Positions 11,946-25,630 of a stretch of DNA of 64,000 nt are shown here, one piece after another. Position numbers and translations under genes: made by a program. The notes under the pieces are model-generated. The model worked only from the letters and a program-made list of their open reading frames with translations, was not told where the DNA came from and did not search any database. The stretch comes from Cryptomeria japonica (taxonomy: Eukaryota > Streptophyta > Pinopsida > Cupressales > Cupressaceae), in assembly GCF_030272615.1 (NCBI RefSeq), contig NC_081407.1, positions 146,073,744 through 146,137,743 on the forward strand, given 5' to 3'. Positions within the stretch are counted from its first letter, which is position 1; every line of letters begins with the position of its first letter.

Positions 11946-14219
11946 GTTTTTAGAAGAAGAGATAAGAATACATGCCTAATAGCTGATGAGGAATCTAATG
12001 ATGATAAATCAGATGAAACTGATACAGAGGAAGTTGTTTATGTGGCTATCAAAGATGGATCAGATGAAGAAAGGTATGAAGAAAAATCCCTACTATCTCA
12101 TATAAGTAAAAATGATTCTTGGATCATAGATAGTGAATGTTCACATCACATGACAGGTGATAAACACAAGTTTGTTATATTAGAAGACTATGATGGAGGC
12201 TATGTAAGATTTGGTAATGATGCACCATGTTCGGTAAGAGGTAAAGGATCTATAACACTTCTTGACAATGCAAAATACAGTGATGTTTATTGGGTTGAAG
12301 GTTTGAAATACAATTTGTTGAGTGTAGCATAGCTAAACAACATAGGTTACCGAAAAGAATTTCAGAATGGAATTGTCAAAGTTCATGACAAGCATGGAAA
12401 GTTAGCTGCTACTAGGACACAAACAAAAGGTAACACATTTCATCTTGAATCAACTCGGAATAAGTGTCTATATGCAAAGATAGATGATACCGAGTTATGG
12501 CATAAAAGGTTTTGTCATGTAAATTTTGATAATCTAATCAAAATAAGCAAGAAACACCGAGTAAGAGGTCTACCGAGTCTTGAGAAACCTGAGAATGCTA
12601 TATGCTGAGGATGCCAAATGGGAAAAATGACAAGATCAAGCTTTACAAGTAAGTCCTACACTTCTAAGGGAATCTTAGATCTTGTGCATACTGATCTTTG
12701 TGGTCCTATGAAAGTTCAGAGTTACTATGGTGATAAATATTTCATATTATTTGTGGATGATTACTCAAGGATGATGTTAGTAATATTTTTAAAAGAAAAA
12801 TCAAAAGCTTTTCAAATGTTTAAATGGTACAAGGAAAGAGCTGAAAATGAAACAGGAAGACAACTGAAATGTCTTAGATCAGATAGAGGAGGTGAGTTCA
12901 CATCTGATGAGTTTAACTTATACTGCAATAATCATGGTATTAAAAGAAAACTATCTGCACCAAGAACTCCATAGCAAAATGAAATTGCTGAGAGAAGAAA
13001 TAGATCTATTGTGGATTGTGCCAGGATCCTGATGATTGAAAAGAAAGTGTCACAAACATTTTGGAGAGAAGCAATAAGCACAACAGTTTACACCCTGAAC
13101 CAAGTACAACTGAAGAAAGGAACTTTGAAGACACCATATGAAATCTGGTATGACAAGAAACCTAATGTAATTTATTTTAAAATCTTTGGAAGTAGATGCT
13201 ATGTTCACAAAGATGAAAGAAATTGCAAGTTTGATCAGAAAAGTGAAGAAGGAACATTTCTAGGATATTCTTCTAGAAGCAAAGCATTTAAGTGTCTGAT
13301 CAAATCATCTAACAAAATAGTAGAAAGTGCAAATGTGAAAATTGATGAATTTGCAGAAAAGAATGATGAAGAAAATTCCAAGGAACCAGAAGATTATGAT
13401 GAATTTGTCTATTTTCAACCGAGAAGTCTTACCAAGCAGACTACTGAAGGAAATGAAGATATCTAGTTACTGAGTGATGAAGAAGATCATATAGAGCCTA
13501 CCGAGCCTATAGTAGCCAAATATGTCAGAAAACATCATGCATCAAGTCAGATTATAGGAGATAAGGATGATCTAGTGATGACAAGGAACAAACTAAGATA
13601 GAACACATGTCTGATATCTGAATTTGAATGGAGGATAGTGAAAGAAGCATTTAACAGTGAAGATTGGATAAATGCTATGATAGAAGAAATTGATCAAATC
13701 AAGAAGAATGACACATGGACACTGGTCCCAAGACAGAAGGACAAAAATGTAATCGGTACAAAGTGGATTTTCAGAAACAAGCTGAATGAAAAAGGTGAGG
13801 TCATTAGAAATAAAGCAAGACTAGTTTGCAAAGGTTATGCTCAAGAAGAAGGAATTGATTATGGTGAAAATTTTGCACTTGTGGCAAGACTTGAAGGAGT
13901 AAGAACATTGTTGGCATATGCTGCTTACAAGAATTTCAAGATATATCAAATGGATGTCAAATCTACATTCCTGAATGGTATATTAGAAGAAGTTTTTATT
14001 GAACAACTTGAAGGATTTGTTGAAGACAAGAATAAAGATCAAGTATGTAAATTGAACAAAGCTTTATATGGTTTGAAACAAGCACCTAGAGCATGGTATG
14101 AGAGATTGCACTCTTATTTGATCAAAATTGGCTTTATAAGAACAAGTGAAAACAATAATATGTACATGAAGAATGATGAAGACAATGGAATACTGATCTC
14201 AGCCATATTTGTTGATGAC
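11946..14219 (+). pseudogene. pol: Ty1/copia pol, left part: protease, integrase, start of RT
   Basis: One plus-strand frame runs the whole way with five nonsense codons and no frameshift: stops at 12330, 12606, 12972, 13464 and 13599. Four of the five are TAG where CAG fits. Order: protease (WIIDSECSHHM), GAG-pre-integrase zinc region (ELWHKRFCHVN ... C*GCQ), integrase core with its three acids (HTDLCG, RSDRGGEF, NEIAERRN), then the copia RT ([27 protein letters not shown]). The protease motif DSG is changed to DSE. Gag is absent. The frame stops just after FVDD because a gypsy element inserted there; it resumes in phase at 28916. Confidence 0.92.
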
Positions 14220-14224
14220 ATTAT
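14220..14224. repeat. Target-site duplication (left) of the gypsy insertion
   Basis: ATTAT, repeated at 28911-28915. If one copy and everything between are removed, the copia frame reads FVDDII followed by FCGND without a break. Confidence 0.95.
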
Positions 14225-14246
14225 TGTAGACACTCAAAATTGTCAT
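14225..14246 (+). mobile_element. 5' LTR stub (22 bp)
   Basis: These 22 bases match the start of the 3' LTR (28152-28173) exactly. The sequence then jumps to internal leader, so about 737 bp of the 5' LTR and the primer-binding site have been deleted. Confidence 0.85.
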
Positions 14247-15690
14247 TAGGACTACTAGTGAGAAGAGAATGACCCAAGTGGTAGCAAGGAAAACCCACCT
14301 CTTCCGAACCACTATAATCAAATGTATTCATGGTGAAAACTATGAATAACATGTGCTGATTAGTTCATACCGACACTATGTCTCCCCATAAACCCATTTG
14401 ATCAAATTTATTTGATCATTTGTAGGGTGTAACCCCTACCGACTGGGAGCCTTCTGTATTTACAGAGCTGAAAGTGCCGCATGTATGGCCACACGAATGG
14501 ATGCCCTTTTCTAGCACCTTTTTGTTTTAGAAGCCCAAATCCTTCTAGTTGTTGGGGCAAGAGGTCGGACTTCTGGTAGCGGCCCACACACATACGATTC
14601 TTAGTAGAGATACAAAGTTTGCCATGGGGAGTTTTCATGGGGACTGATGCTTAGCTGACCCGAGAAGTGAGTGTTGAGGGTGGAGCCAGTGAGGTCAAGC
14701 ATCTAAGTATCTGCTCTGAATAGCATAGCCTCGGGGGTAAAACCCTATGTGGGATCAACAACTATTGTCTTGGCCAGCCATAAGAATTGTGCTTGACTTA
14801 TTTTAAACATTCAAACATTCAAGACCAAACAACAAAACATTGTGTTTTTTGTGTCTTCAAGTGTATGCAAAACAATTTTACATCAAACAACACACTTTTC
14901 TTGGAGTCATTTTGAGTCTAGACACTTGCAAACATTGAGTCCTCATCAACATTGTGTCCTCTTGTCACGAAAAACAGTCAAACAGTCAGACTTGGTCACA
15001 ACAAAATGACTTCATAGATTGGAAAAATTGCACACAGTTTACAGAAATGCGTCTGTGTCTGTTCTAATCGCGTCTATGCCATTTAAACACGTCTGTGAAG
15101 GGCATAATCACGTTTGTGTGTCTAGAAGTGTCTGTGTTGAACAGAGGCACGTATGTGTCTGGGAGTCATGTCTGTGAAGTATACAAGAACGTCTATGTCT
15201 AGAATTGCAAGAAAATTTCACAGTCCAGCAAACAAAAGAAATCAGTTTCAGAATTCTTGAGCTTCCTAGGTTGTTTCTTCAGGTTTCATCTAGCACTCAA
15301 CCTATCTTTGGGTCTCACATAGTCCATCATTGCTTCACATCTCATTTTACATTCATACTTGGCTAAACTTGGGTCAAAAGGTCACTTGCTTGTCCTCATC
15401 ATACTTTGTCAACACACTACATACAACAACACTTTGCTAAGTGGTCCCTCATCAAGGTTTCTTACCTCTGGGTCTTAATTGGTCCTACTTAGAGTCAAGG
15501 TCAGCTTACCTCATCAAGAGAAACTATCCTCTCTTTGGAAGTCACACCTACTCTACTACATACATACTTGGTCTTACACTTTGGACATTGCAAGTACACC
15601 TCAGATTCATTTACATTCCATCCAACTCTTGGTCTTCCATACTTTTTCCATTTTCATCTAGTCTTACACATCTTGGTTAATACCTAGTTC
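14247..15690 (+). promoter_or_regulatory. Gypsy 5' leader, non-coding
   Basis: This is untranslated sequence between the LTR stub and gag. The first 530 bases are relatively GC-rich (GGGTGTAACCCCTACCGACT at about 14426), and the rest is C/A/T-rich. No primer-binding site is seen at its left end. It contains the CGTCTGTG array at 15050-15200. Long leaders are normal in Tat elements. Small open frames here have no recognisable content. Confidence 0.6.
15050..15200 (+). repeat. CGTCTGTG array in the sense leader
   Basis: Eight imperfect copies of CGTCTGTG (variants CGTCTATG, CGTTTGTG, CGTATGTG, TGTCTGTG) are spaced roughly 20 nt apart on the plus strand. Only this core is conserved; the spacer sequence is not. 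The same repeat occurs on the minus strand at 27375-27625. Confidence 0.75.
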
Positions 15691-18600
15691 ATGGTTGAAA
15701 CCCATCTTCAAAAATCTAGGAGAGAAACTAAAGAGGCTCAAGAGTCTGCAAACATGAGTTCTTATGAGTATGACAACGATTTATTTTTCAATACTGATCA
15801 CACTACATTGTCGGACATGGATGTCTATAGAAACATTCCACATGTGGAAAATACAAACACTATAAACAACAATGCTACACACAATGAAAATGTGGACAAC
15901 TTTTCAATACATTCAGCAGATGTGGAAGAATCCATTATGAATCCCCATTTCAATCGATTGGTTGAGGAAATAATGAGGAGGGATAGACAATACTTCTTAC
16001 ATATGATGGCACAAAGTGGAGCCAAGATACCTCATGATTTTGACATGTCTCAAATTATGGAAAATTGACCCTTGCAACAAACTCACTCCAACATGGATCA
16101 AAGGAGACCTAATAGTGGAGGAAATAGAGGACCACATATGGTACCTGAATCACCATCAGCTTTGCTTCAAAAACCAGAGGTCCCACATACACATGGTCAA
16201 ACATATGATACTTACCTTCGTAGAACATTATGGAAATCTTATGCAGATAGATATGCTCAAGCTATGAATCAACCAAAACAATTGGATATTCAAAGGCATG
16301 CTCAAAATTTGGACACAAGGAAACCCCGTGTCAAATTTGGGGGCAACACAATAGAACATGACATACCTGTAGAGTATGGCATACATGCACAAAATAAATA
16401 TGGTGTTCATCAACATAAATCTATACCAAGTGCTCCATATATGCGACATCAATATAGACCTCCTCCATATGAACATGTGTATGATCAATATCATCCATAT
16501 ATGCAATATGCTCCTCCTCCAATTGGTGCCCCAAACATGGGATATGCTTCAAGAAGTTGATCTCCACCTAAGAGCAATTTGGAGCAACAAATCAGGGACT
16601 TACAAAAGAAAATGGAGGACATAAATACACCGAAGCCAACATACATAATGAGAGACATATGTCCTTATCCATTTGACAAGAGCATTCCAATGCCTTCATT
16701 TCCTACACACTTTGTGACACCTAAATTTGATAAGTATAGAGGAAAAGGGGATCCTAAGGCACACATAAGATAGTTTTTCACAGCTTGCATTGAAGTAGCT
16801 TCAGAAGAGACATATTTGATGAGATTATTTCCACAAATCTTAGGCGATCAAGCTATGGAATGGTTCTCCCAACTCCCACCTGGTATTAAGTCATGGGGTG
16901 ACTTAGCAGAGGCATTTATTCAACATTTCTCCTACAATATAGAGACAGACATATCAGTCACTACTTTATGCAACACTAAGCAAAAAGAGGGAGAGTCTTT
17001 TGCATCATTTTTACAAAGATGGAGAAATCTAGCCAGAAGATGCTCTTGTGAAATTCCACAAAAACAAATGGTAGAAATGTTCACACAAAACGTTAACAAG
17101 GACATTGGCTATGATCTAAGGAAAGCTTGTTTGTCCACCTTCAAGGACGTCATTGAAAAAGGCCTAGCAATAGAAAAGGTCCTAATTGAACAAGGAGTCA
17201 TTAAGATATTCAAGGAAAACAAGGAGGACTTTAAAGGAAAAGACAAACCAAGATTTTGGAATAAAAATAAGAACACAGTCAATGATGGTGTTGTTGATGC
17301 CAATACATTGCGACCCAAATTCATGTTTTCGGGATCAAGTCCTACAAACAATCAAGTGAATACTCAAACAAATTTTAGATCATGAAGGAAGTATACTCCA
17401 TTGGGAGAACCACTTGAATCAGTCTTCAAAAAGTTAGTGGCAAACAAGGTAATCACAGTTCCAGATTTTCCTCCATATGAACCAAAGGTCAAACCAAATT
17501 GGTGGAATGATGATGAGTATTGTGAATTTCATAAGAGCAAGGGTCATAAGATAGGAAATTGTCATCGACTGAAGAACATCATACAGGATCTCATTGATAG
17601 AGGTGACATTAAGATTGAGGGACACTTATCTAACCAAGAACATGAGATGTTTAAGGAACCATTCCCAAAGCACGACAAGGGAAAAGCTAAAGTCACAGAT
17701 GATCAAGCCAACTATACTAGAGCACCTTACAACTATGATTCAACTATCAATCACATCTCGATGGACAATCATATCTCTACTATTACCATCAAGAACAAAA
17801 ACCCTAAGAATCTTCCTCAGAGACCCAAGATTGTCTTAAAAGGTGTTGGATCTTCTTCCGAACCTACCTCTGAATGTCATGTTACAACCCGTCAAGGTAA
17901 AATTACTTTGCCAGGTGCCTCCACTAGAAATACTGCTTCTTCATCAACCAAACCTGAGTATGACCTTGTAGAACAATTAGGGAAGACACCCGCACTCATC
18001 TCCATACTTGAGCTCTTATGCATATCCCCTGCTCATAAAGCTATTCTTGACAAAATCTTGAGAGACACCGCCGTTCCTACTGATCTGAACATGGACCAGT
18101 TCCAAGCGATGGTGGGATACCTTTCTATTCCACATTCCCTTACATTCACAGAAGCCGATGACGCCTCCGTAAGTCAACCACATAATGCACCATTACATAT
18201 TGAAGCCTTCATACACAAACATAGAATAAAGCGAGTCCTGATAAATGGAGGAGCTGGTCTAAACATTTGTACATTAAGCACCATTAAACAATTGGGATAT
18301 TCCGATAAAGTTGTGAATTCAAAAAATCAAATCACCATCAAGGCATATGATGATGAAGAACACTCATCCAAGGGCACAGTCACCTTACCTCTAAGAATTG
18401 GGCCAATCACAAAGGATGTGGTTTGTCAAGTCCTAGATCTAGATCTCACTTATAATATATTGCTAGGACGTCCTTGGATTCATGAAATGAGGGCAGTCCC
18501 ATTGACATATCACTAATGCATTAAGTTTCCTCACAATGGAGTCGAGGTAATAGTTAACGATGATCCTAATCCGTTCATATATTTCAATAACTTGAGATCA

Positions 18601-19056
18601 CATACTGAGACCATCATTCCCAGTAATCGTGAAGCTATTCCTTCTTCAACATACATTGACCCTGAGTTGTTGAAACCTTCGACGTCAAAACAAGGTGAGC
18701 TTAAAGGCAAATTTCAAGACAAAGGCATGGGAGGATACACTTTAAATTAGACCATGTATTTACGACAAGTCATGAGCTCTCCAAAAGAATATGGAAGGCC
18801 ACATCCTAACAAGCAAATATCCATCATGGTATTCAAATGGGATCCTACTACCTTTCAAAGATGGGGCGAATTGGAAGAGGAAGGTTTATACAAAATGCTC
18901 TATAAAGATATTAAAGATGACACACAAGATCAGATCAATATACTCGTGAGAAATATGGCAAAGGCTTCAAGATTCTACAAAAATTCGAGTATGATGGAAA
19001 AAGCCCTCTTGGGTTATGAAAAGAAGGCGTTATGGAGCCCTTACAACCTGAATTGA
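15691..19056 (+). pseudogene. gag-pro: Gypsy gag and protease (decayed)
   Basis: A single plus-strand frame starts at ATG 15691, just after an upstream TAG at 15685. In-frame stops at about 16066, 16558, 16771, 17383, 18514 and 18748 all fit CAG, CAA, CGA or TGG changed by one transition. The N-terminal third is Asn/His/Pro/Tyr-rich. The capsid (Retrotrans_gag type) spans about 16700-17200 (GDQAMEWFSQLPPGIKSW). A zinc-binding segment CEFHKSKGHKIGNCHRL lies at about 17521. The retropepsin region near 18235 reads VLINGGAGLNICT, where the family has Asp in place of Asn, so the catalytic residue is lost. A frameshift near 19020 ends the frame. Confidence 0.9.
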
Positions 19057-22000
19057 CTGTAAAAAGGGAACGCTCGAAGGGACTTGGTTTTCTGACTTCC
19101 AAGATTCACACTAAAAGGACAGAAGAGGCATCACAAATCAAAGTTGCCAAAGTTCAACAAGAGGATCGCTATTCCACAGATTCCAACGAATGGAATGGGG
19201 TTCAGACAAATCCTCCAGTGATTATGAGCTCACCGAGACATTTAGAGAGCCAGATGAACCCACAGAAGGAGAGGAATTTTACAAAAAGTTTAGAATTGGT
19301 CAAGAAACAACCCATGAGGATTCCGCACAGTCTTCGTCTCAAGATTCTAGGTCGAAATCACATAAGATGAGAACACCTATCCCAGAATGCGCTACTAGTG
19401 ATGATAATTTGGATTCATTTGCGATCGAGACTGATGAGGATAGTGCCATCGATGACCTCGACGATTTCCTTGATATACCCGAATATAACCACATCTTCAC
19501 TCTTAGCCCCGCAAACTCTGAAAACATTAAAGGCCTTCCCTTTGTTCACCACCAACTCATTGACTGGGATTATGAAGGACCAGCACAATTTGACACCTTC
19601 CAAAATGATGAAGCTATTATTGACTATCTTGGCATACGAGATGATCTTCCCCCTAGGGACCATAAAGCAGGATACACTATAGAACTCAACAACATGGCAT
19701 ATTTTGGTGAGGGTGTCGGACCTTCCAGTCGCAAAAATGTGAAAATAAGAACAAATCAAGGGTCTTATGGCAAAAACCACACTGTGGTGCTATTTGATCC
19801 CAAAAAAGTAAAAAGAAAGGACGTATCTGAGGGCGAAAACCTCTCTGAGGCACCCGAAGATGGAAGGCTCGACATTCTCCCAGCATCATATGAGGAAAAG
19901 TCATCCATGTTGGTAGAGGAGACTATCAAAACAAACATTGGTACAGAAGAGTTTCCACACAACATATTCCTGGCTCAATCATTGACAGAGTCTGAAAGGT
20001 CAAAATTCATAAGCTTATTCAAAGAATGACAAATCAACTTTGCATGGTCATATGCTGATATGCCTGGACTAGATCTAGATTTGGTAATGCATCATTTGAC
20101 AGTCAAACCAGGGGCAAAGCCAGTGAAACAGAAATTAAGAAAAATGCATCCACAAGTGGCATTACTAGTCAAAACAGAGCTGGAGAAGTTATTGGATGTT
20201 GGATTCATATGCCCAATTGATTATCCTGAATGGATCTCCAATTTAGTGCCTGTCAGTAAACCAGATCGCAGCATCAGAATATGTACAGATTTCAGAGACA
20301 TCAACAAAGCTTGTCCGAAAGATGACTTCCCATTACCAAATATTGACTTGATCATTGATCTCACAGCGGGTCATGAAATGTTATCATTAATGGATGGATT
20401 TTATGGTTATAATCAAATTAGGATTGCACCCGAGGATCAACACAAAACATCATTCACTTGTCCTTGGGGAACTTTCTGTTGGAATGTCATGCCCTTTGGG
20501 CTAAAAAATGCAGGTGCTACATATCAAAGAGCAATGACCACTATCTTTCATGATCTCATGCATATAATTGTGGAAGATTATGTTGATGATCTCTTGGGTA
20601 AATCAGTAGATAGAGATAGACATTTGGACATACTTTCAGTCGTCTTTGATCGATTGGAAAAATACAAAGTAAGATTAAACCCCAAGAAATGTGTCTTTGG
20701 AGTAACCTTCGGGAAGCTCCTAGGATTCATTGTGTCCAAAAGAGGAATCGATGCCGATCCAGAAAAAGTCAAGGCTATCTTGGACATGCCACCACCCAGA
20801 AATATCAGTCAACTTCGATCCTTACAAGGGAGACTCTAGTCTATACAAAGATTCATAGCACAACTTGCAGATAAGTGTAATCCTGTTCAGCACCTACTAC
20901 ATAAAAACATCAAATTCAAATGGGATGAAAAATGTCAACAAGCTTTTCAAACACTCAAAGATTATCTCTTGAATCCACCAGTTTTGATGCCACCAGTTCT
21001 AGATAAGCCTTTGCTACTATACATATCAGCTACTCCAACAGCACTGGGGGCACTCTTAGCGCAACAAAGCATTGAAGGCAAGGAAAAGGCAGTATACTAT
21101 ATCAGTCGCACATTGGTGGGATATGAGCTAAACTACACACCAATCGAGCGTGCATGTCTCGCTGTGGTCTTTGCTTCACAAAAATTACAACATTACATGC
21201 TTACTCATAAGACTAAGTTAGTTGCAAGGATCGATCCATTGAAATACCTCCTTAATAAAGAAACACTTACTGGGCGACTGGCCAAATGGGTAATGATCCT
21301 TAGTGAATTCGACATCGAGTATGTGGGCAAAAAAGAAATAAAAGGACAAGCCATCACGGATCAATTAGCAGATGCACCCATGATTAATGATGTTCCTCTA
21401 AATTTAGAATTTCCAGATGAATCCATTTTAACAATATCACAGGCAAAGCCATGGCAACTATACTTTGACGGCTCATACACACAGCATGGGGCAGGCACTG
21501 GTATTCTCTTTATAACTCCTCAAGGAGATTCTATACCAAAATCATACCGCTTATCATTTCCTTGCACTAACAATATAGCGGAATACGAGGCATTAACAAC
21601 TGGATTACGAATTGCAGTTCAGTGGAAGATCTAGGAACTTCATGTTTTTGGGGATTCCCAACTTGTCATCCGTCAAGAAACTAATGATTACCAAACAAAA
21701 GATGAAAAATTACTGCCTTACAAGCAAATGGTGGATGATTTGAAACAACATTTCACAAAGATAGATTTTGAGCAGATACCAAGAGAGCAGAATCGTGCTG
21801 CAGATGCCATGGCTACAATTGCTTCACTGATTGATCTACCTCAAAATGAGACCTGCTATGAGTTCTTTGGTGGATAACCTTTTGGTTCCTTCATATGAGG
21901 TCATTCCTACTGAAATGATAGGTGTTGTTGGTCCCGAATCTCAGTTATATGGTTCCATTTTCACATACCTTCGCGACAATACCCTACCTCCTGATCTATC

Positions 22001-23201
22001 AAATAACCAACATCGCACTTTCATTCGCCAATCCTCTCGATATGTCATTTTAGTTGATATCCTATACCGACGAGGTCTAGATGGCACTCTTCTTAGATGT
22101 TTAGAAAGCGACGAAGCTCAGATTGCGTTACGTGAAGTGCATGAAGGGATATGTGGTCCACATGCTAGTGGTCCTACCTTGGCCAAGAAACTCATTAGGA
22201 CTGGATATTACTGGCCCAATATGGAAAAAGACTCATATCAGTTTGTCAAGAAATGTAAGAAATGTCAAATTCATGGAGACCACATACATGCACCAGCACA
22301 AGAACTACAACCGCTTGCGTCTCCTTGGCTCTTTTGTCAGTGGGGACTCGATCTCATAGGCAAGATTCACCCTCCTTCTTCTAATGGTCATAAATTCATT
22401 ATCACAGCCACAGAGTATTTCACAAAATGGATTGAAGCTGTGCCTCTCACACAAGTCACTGGAAAACAAATTGCTACCTTCATCCTTAACTATATCATAT
22501 GCCTATACGATATTCCTGTTTCCATTGTTATTGATAACGAGCGTCCCTTCAAAAATCAGGACGTTCGTGAACTCTGTGACCGCTTCCATATTTCCCATCG
22601 TTTCTCCACACCATATTACCCCCAAGGTAATGGCCAAGCTGAGGCGTCTAATAAAACAATCCTTAAAATCCTCAAGAAGACAGTTGACGACGCTGGCCGT
22701 AATTAGCATATCCAACTCAATCCTACACTTTGGGCTTACCGCACAAGTGTCCGCACACCTACAGGAGCTACACCCTATTCACTTGTTTATGGCGCTGAAG
22801 CCATCTTGCCTATTGAGGTCAAGTTACCCTCTTTACGGGTCTCTTTGCAAAACATCATCACTGATGAAGATTACAGGGTCTCTCGCATACAAGAACTAGA
22901 ACTGCTGGATGAACGAAGACAAACTTCTTTTAATCATCTCAAGGCTTACCAACAACGAATGAGTCGCAGCTACAATCACAAGGTCAAGCCTCGCACATTT
23001 GAGGTAGGTGACTTGGTTCTTAGATAAAACCCCAAGAATCAGCAAGACAGAGAGAAGAAGGGCAAGTTCGAACCAAATTGGCTTGGTCCTTACATCGTTA
23101 CAGTAGCATATGGATCTGGGGCATATCAACTCTCAACTACAGAAAGTGAACCTTTGGAGGATCCTATCAATAGCATGCACCTTTGCAGGTTCTACACATA
23201 G
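19030..23201 (+). pseudogene. pol: Gypsy pol: RT, dual RNase H, integrase (decayed)
   Basis: The frame shifts near 19020 and again near 19195, runs to about 21860, shifts once more and ends at 23199. The RT (about 20060-20850) keeps LMDGFYGYNQI and VEDYVDD. The gypsy-type RNase H (about 20990-21380) has LYISAT where an Asp is usual, as in other Tat elements. The second, archaeal-type RNase H (about 21450-21830) keeps four acids: FDGSY, NNIAEYEAL, FGDSQL and RAADAMA. Integrase has a HHCC zinc finger (HEGICGPH ... CKKC) and the D,D,E triad (GLDLIG, VIDNERPF, GQAEASN). Nonsense codons lie at about 20027, 20837, 21632, 22704 and 23025. No chromodomain follows. Confidence 0.93.
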
Positions 23202-23218
23202 CTCTTCAGAATATCCTA

Positions 23219-23347
23219 ATTCAAAAATACAAAAAAAAAATCAAAAATTTCAAAAATACAAAAAAAAATAAAAAATTTCAAAAATACAAAAAAAAAAAAA
23301 ATCAAAAAATTCAAAAATACAAAAAAAATTATTAAAAAAAAAAAATC
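23219..23347 (+). repeat. A-rich tandem tract after pol
   Basis: Four or five imperfect copies of TCAAAAATACAAAAAAAAAA start 20 bases after the end of pol. It could be a pausing or polyadenylation-related element, but nothing in the sequence decides this. Confidence 0.8.
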
Positions 23348-24990
23348 GTTACTTGGTGAAAACCTGGCAAACAGGCGCCTTGTGACACAAAAAACATTGA
23401 AAAAATAAAAAAAGTAAAGAGAAATAATTTCGTCCAATGGTGAAAACCATTTCGGTGGCACCCTGGGCAAGCGCCCTGGGCAAGTACCATGGTGAAAACT
23501 GGGTCACCAGTGCCATGCGTAGAGACATTGCTCCTCCCTCCTTCAGGATTCACTTTCATCCTTCACTTTGCACACACTCACAACCTATTCATTCATAATA
23601 AACTTACCCATTCCCATCATGGCTTGTTATTGATCTACCCAAGATTGGTTCGCCATTCATAATAAGCCTCCCTTTTCACCTCCCTTTCCATCCATAATAA
23701 ATCAAATCCTATCTGTGGCTAAGGAAAATCCTACATCTAGTGATGGGTGTGGAACTAAGAACATCACAGGTTTCGAGGAGTATAGTTTCTTCCAGCTTCC
23801 TTCAGTCTATCCGTGCACAATCCACAATAAAACAACATCTGCATCGCGAGTCCGCAATAAAGTTTCATCTTCTCCACAATAAAGTATCAGCTTCATGGAT
23901 TCAATCAGTTTCAGATGAGACAACAGCAACAATGGGCTTCAACAAATCAAATCTTTCAATAGACTCAGACAACATATGGTTCAGTGCTATCTATCCTTTC
24001 TGTGAAAGTAAACATTGTGACCACAATCAAATAAGACTTATACAAGTGACAAGAGACACTAAACTTGAGGACTACAGTGGATGTTGGTGTCAAGTCTTGG
24101 TTTTCTTTTGATTTTTATCTTTTGGTGACATGTCTTTTAGCTTTTTCGGGATGTCTTTGACTAGAGATTCTATCTCCAGGATGTCTTTGACTAGAAAGGC
24201 GAGGATGGGGTATCGTCACCTATTTGTATTTGCTGTCTATGGATTGTCTCTTAGTAATGCTATGACTTGTCCAAGGATATGAGGACACTGTGAGTCTAGT
24301 ATGAACTGGGGCATTCCTTGTTTGTGACTGTCTTATCTCCATGCAAACGAGTACAATGACTTTCTGGGTCAAACATATGCCTCGATTGTCATAACCTACT
24401 TGCCATAATAAAGCTCAATGATGATAACGCACAAAAAGCTCTTTCATGTTCATATCTTCTATCTTTCATCCCCCTTTCTTGATTGACTTCCATCATCCTT
24501 CTTGAGTCCGCGTAGCCTGCTATCACATGACTGAGTATAATGACACACCAAAAACATTTGCATGTCATATAGTTGCACCTACATTACCACATATAAGCAT
24601 TTCATACATACATATAGATATCACAACTGCATCACATCCTGCACACAACATCTGTTAGCACAATTTACATTTGCATTATCATATTCATCTACATTACATA
24701 CATTCACATTTGCATCATGCATACACATATAAAACATAAAAGAACAAAAACATATATTGCATTGCATCATATACATATTTGCATCCATATCATAAGCATC
24801 ACATAAGAATATCTTATCACATAGGTACACATGCATATAGCTGCTGCAAAAATGAATCATCTCATATATATAATCAAAAGTGTCATGATACAATGATGTC
24901 AAAAAATCATATGGCTACAAAATCACCCGCAGGTGTCTACATCATCATACAAAAATGGTACAATAGTGATACATAGGGAGCCCTCTAAGG
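23348..24990 (+). other. Gypsy spacer between pol and antisense gene
   Basis: Non-coding. The first part contains two GGTGAAAAC blocks and a GGCAAGCGCCCTGGGCAAG repeat (23340-23500). Between 23590 and 24420 there are about six AATAAA motifs, mostly in the context CAATAAA or ATAATAAA. The last 450 bases are rich in CATAT and ACAT. ORFs seen here are short and show no motif. Confidence 0.5.
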
Positions 24991-25501
24991 CTATGATGAA
25001 CTCCCTCCCTCAGAGCCGCCTGGCCTCGATGGAATCTGAGCCCCTGAAGGACCTGCCCCAGGATCATCCCTCCTATCCCCTCTATCTAGTGGTGGTGGAG
25101 GACCCATGACCCAAACACTCGATGCTTGTCTCCTCTGGCTCCCTCCCGTAGCTGTCGCTGTCCGCAATGGTCTATGGAAGCTCCTCGCCCGCTGATCTGC
25201 TGGCACTACACCATAATAGAGGGCAATCTCCTCTCCTGCCCGCAGGACATATGCATAGCCTGCCCCTGTGTCCTCCGCCGCCTGTCTCCCTGCCCTTAGC
25301 GCTGTCTCAACCTCTGTGTAGTGCTGAATTGCCTGATCTCTCTCCCGCTTAGTATCCCTGAGCCTCGTCCTGAGCTGGTCTCTCTCCCTCTCCAGATCCT
25401 GTATCTCATCTGCCTGGCCCTAGTAGATCTCCCTAAGCTCAATCAGCTCATCCTCCTCTGGATCCCCCCCCTCTGCCTCTGCTTGTGGCTCTCCCTCTAC
25501 A

Positions 25502-25630
25502 AGTGCCTGCCCCTATACCTGTACCTGTACTGGTGCCTGTACAGATACTTGTCTCTATACTGGCACCTGTCCCTGTACCTGTCCCTGTCTCTGTGCCTGT
25601 GCCCTGGGACCCTGTGCTACTGGTACCTGT
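25502..25630 (-). repeat. CCTGTA/CCTGTC hexanucleotide tract inside the antisense ORF
   Basis: About 15 degenerate copies of ACCTGT occur on the plus strand. In the antisense frame they encode a Gln/Val/Pro-rich linker (GQVQGQVPV). The 6-bp period keeps the frame whatever the copy number. Confidence 0.8.

Noticed and set aside
14408-14638. Minus-strand ORF in the gypsy leader
   Set aside because: Short, no domain, and it lies in a region expected to be untranslated.
15691-23201. An active autonomous gypsy element
   Set aside because: The primer site and 5' LTR are deleted, the protease Asp is lost, at least three frameshifts and about a dozen stops are present.
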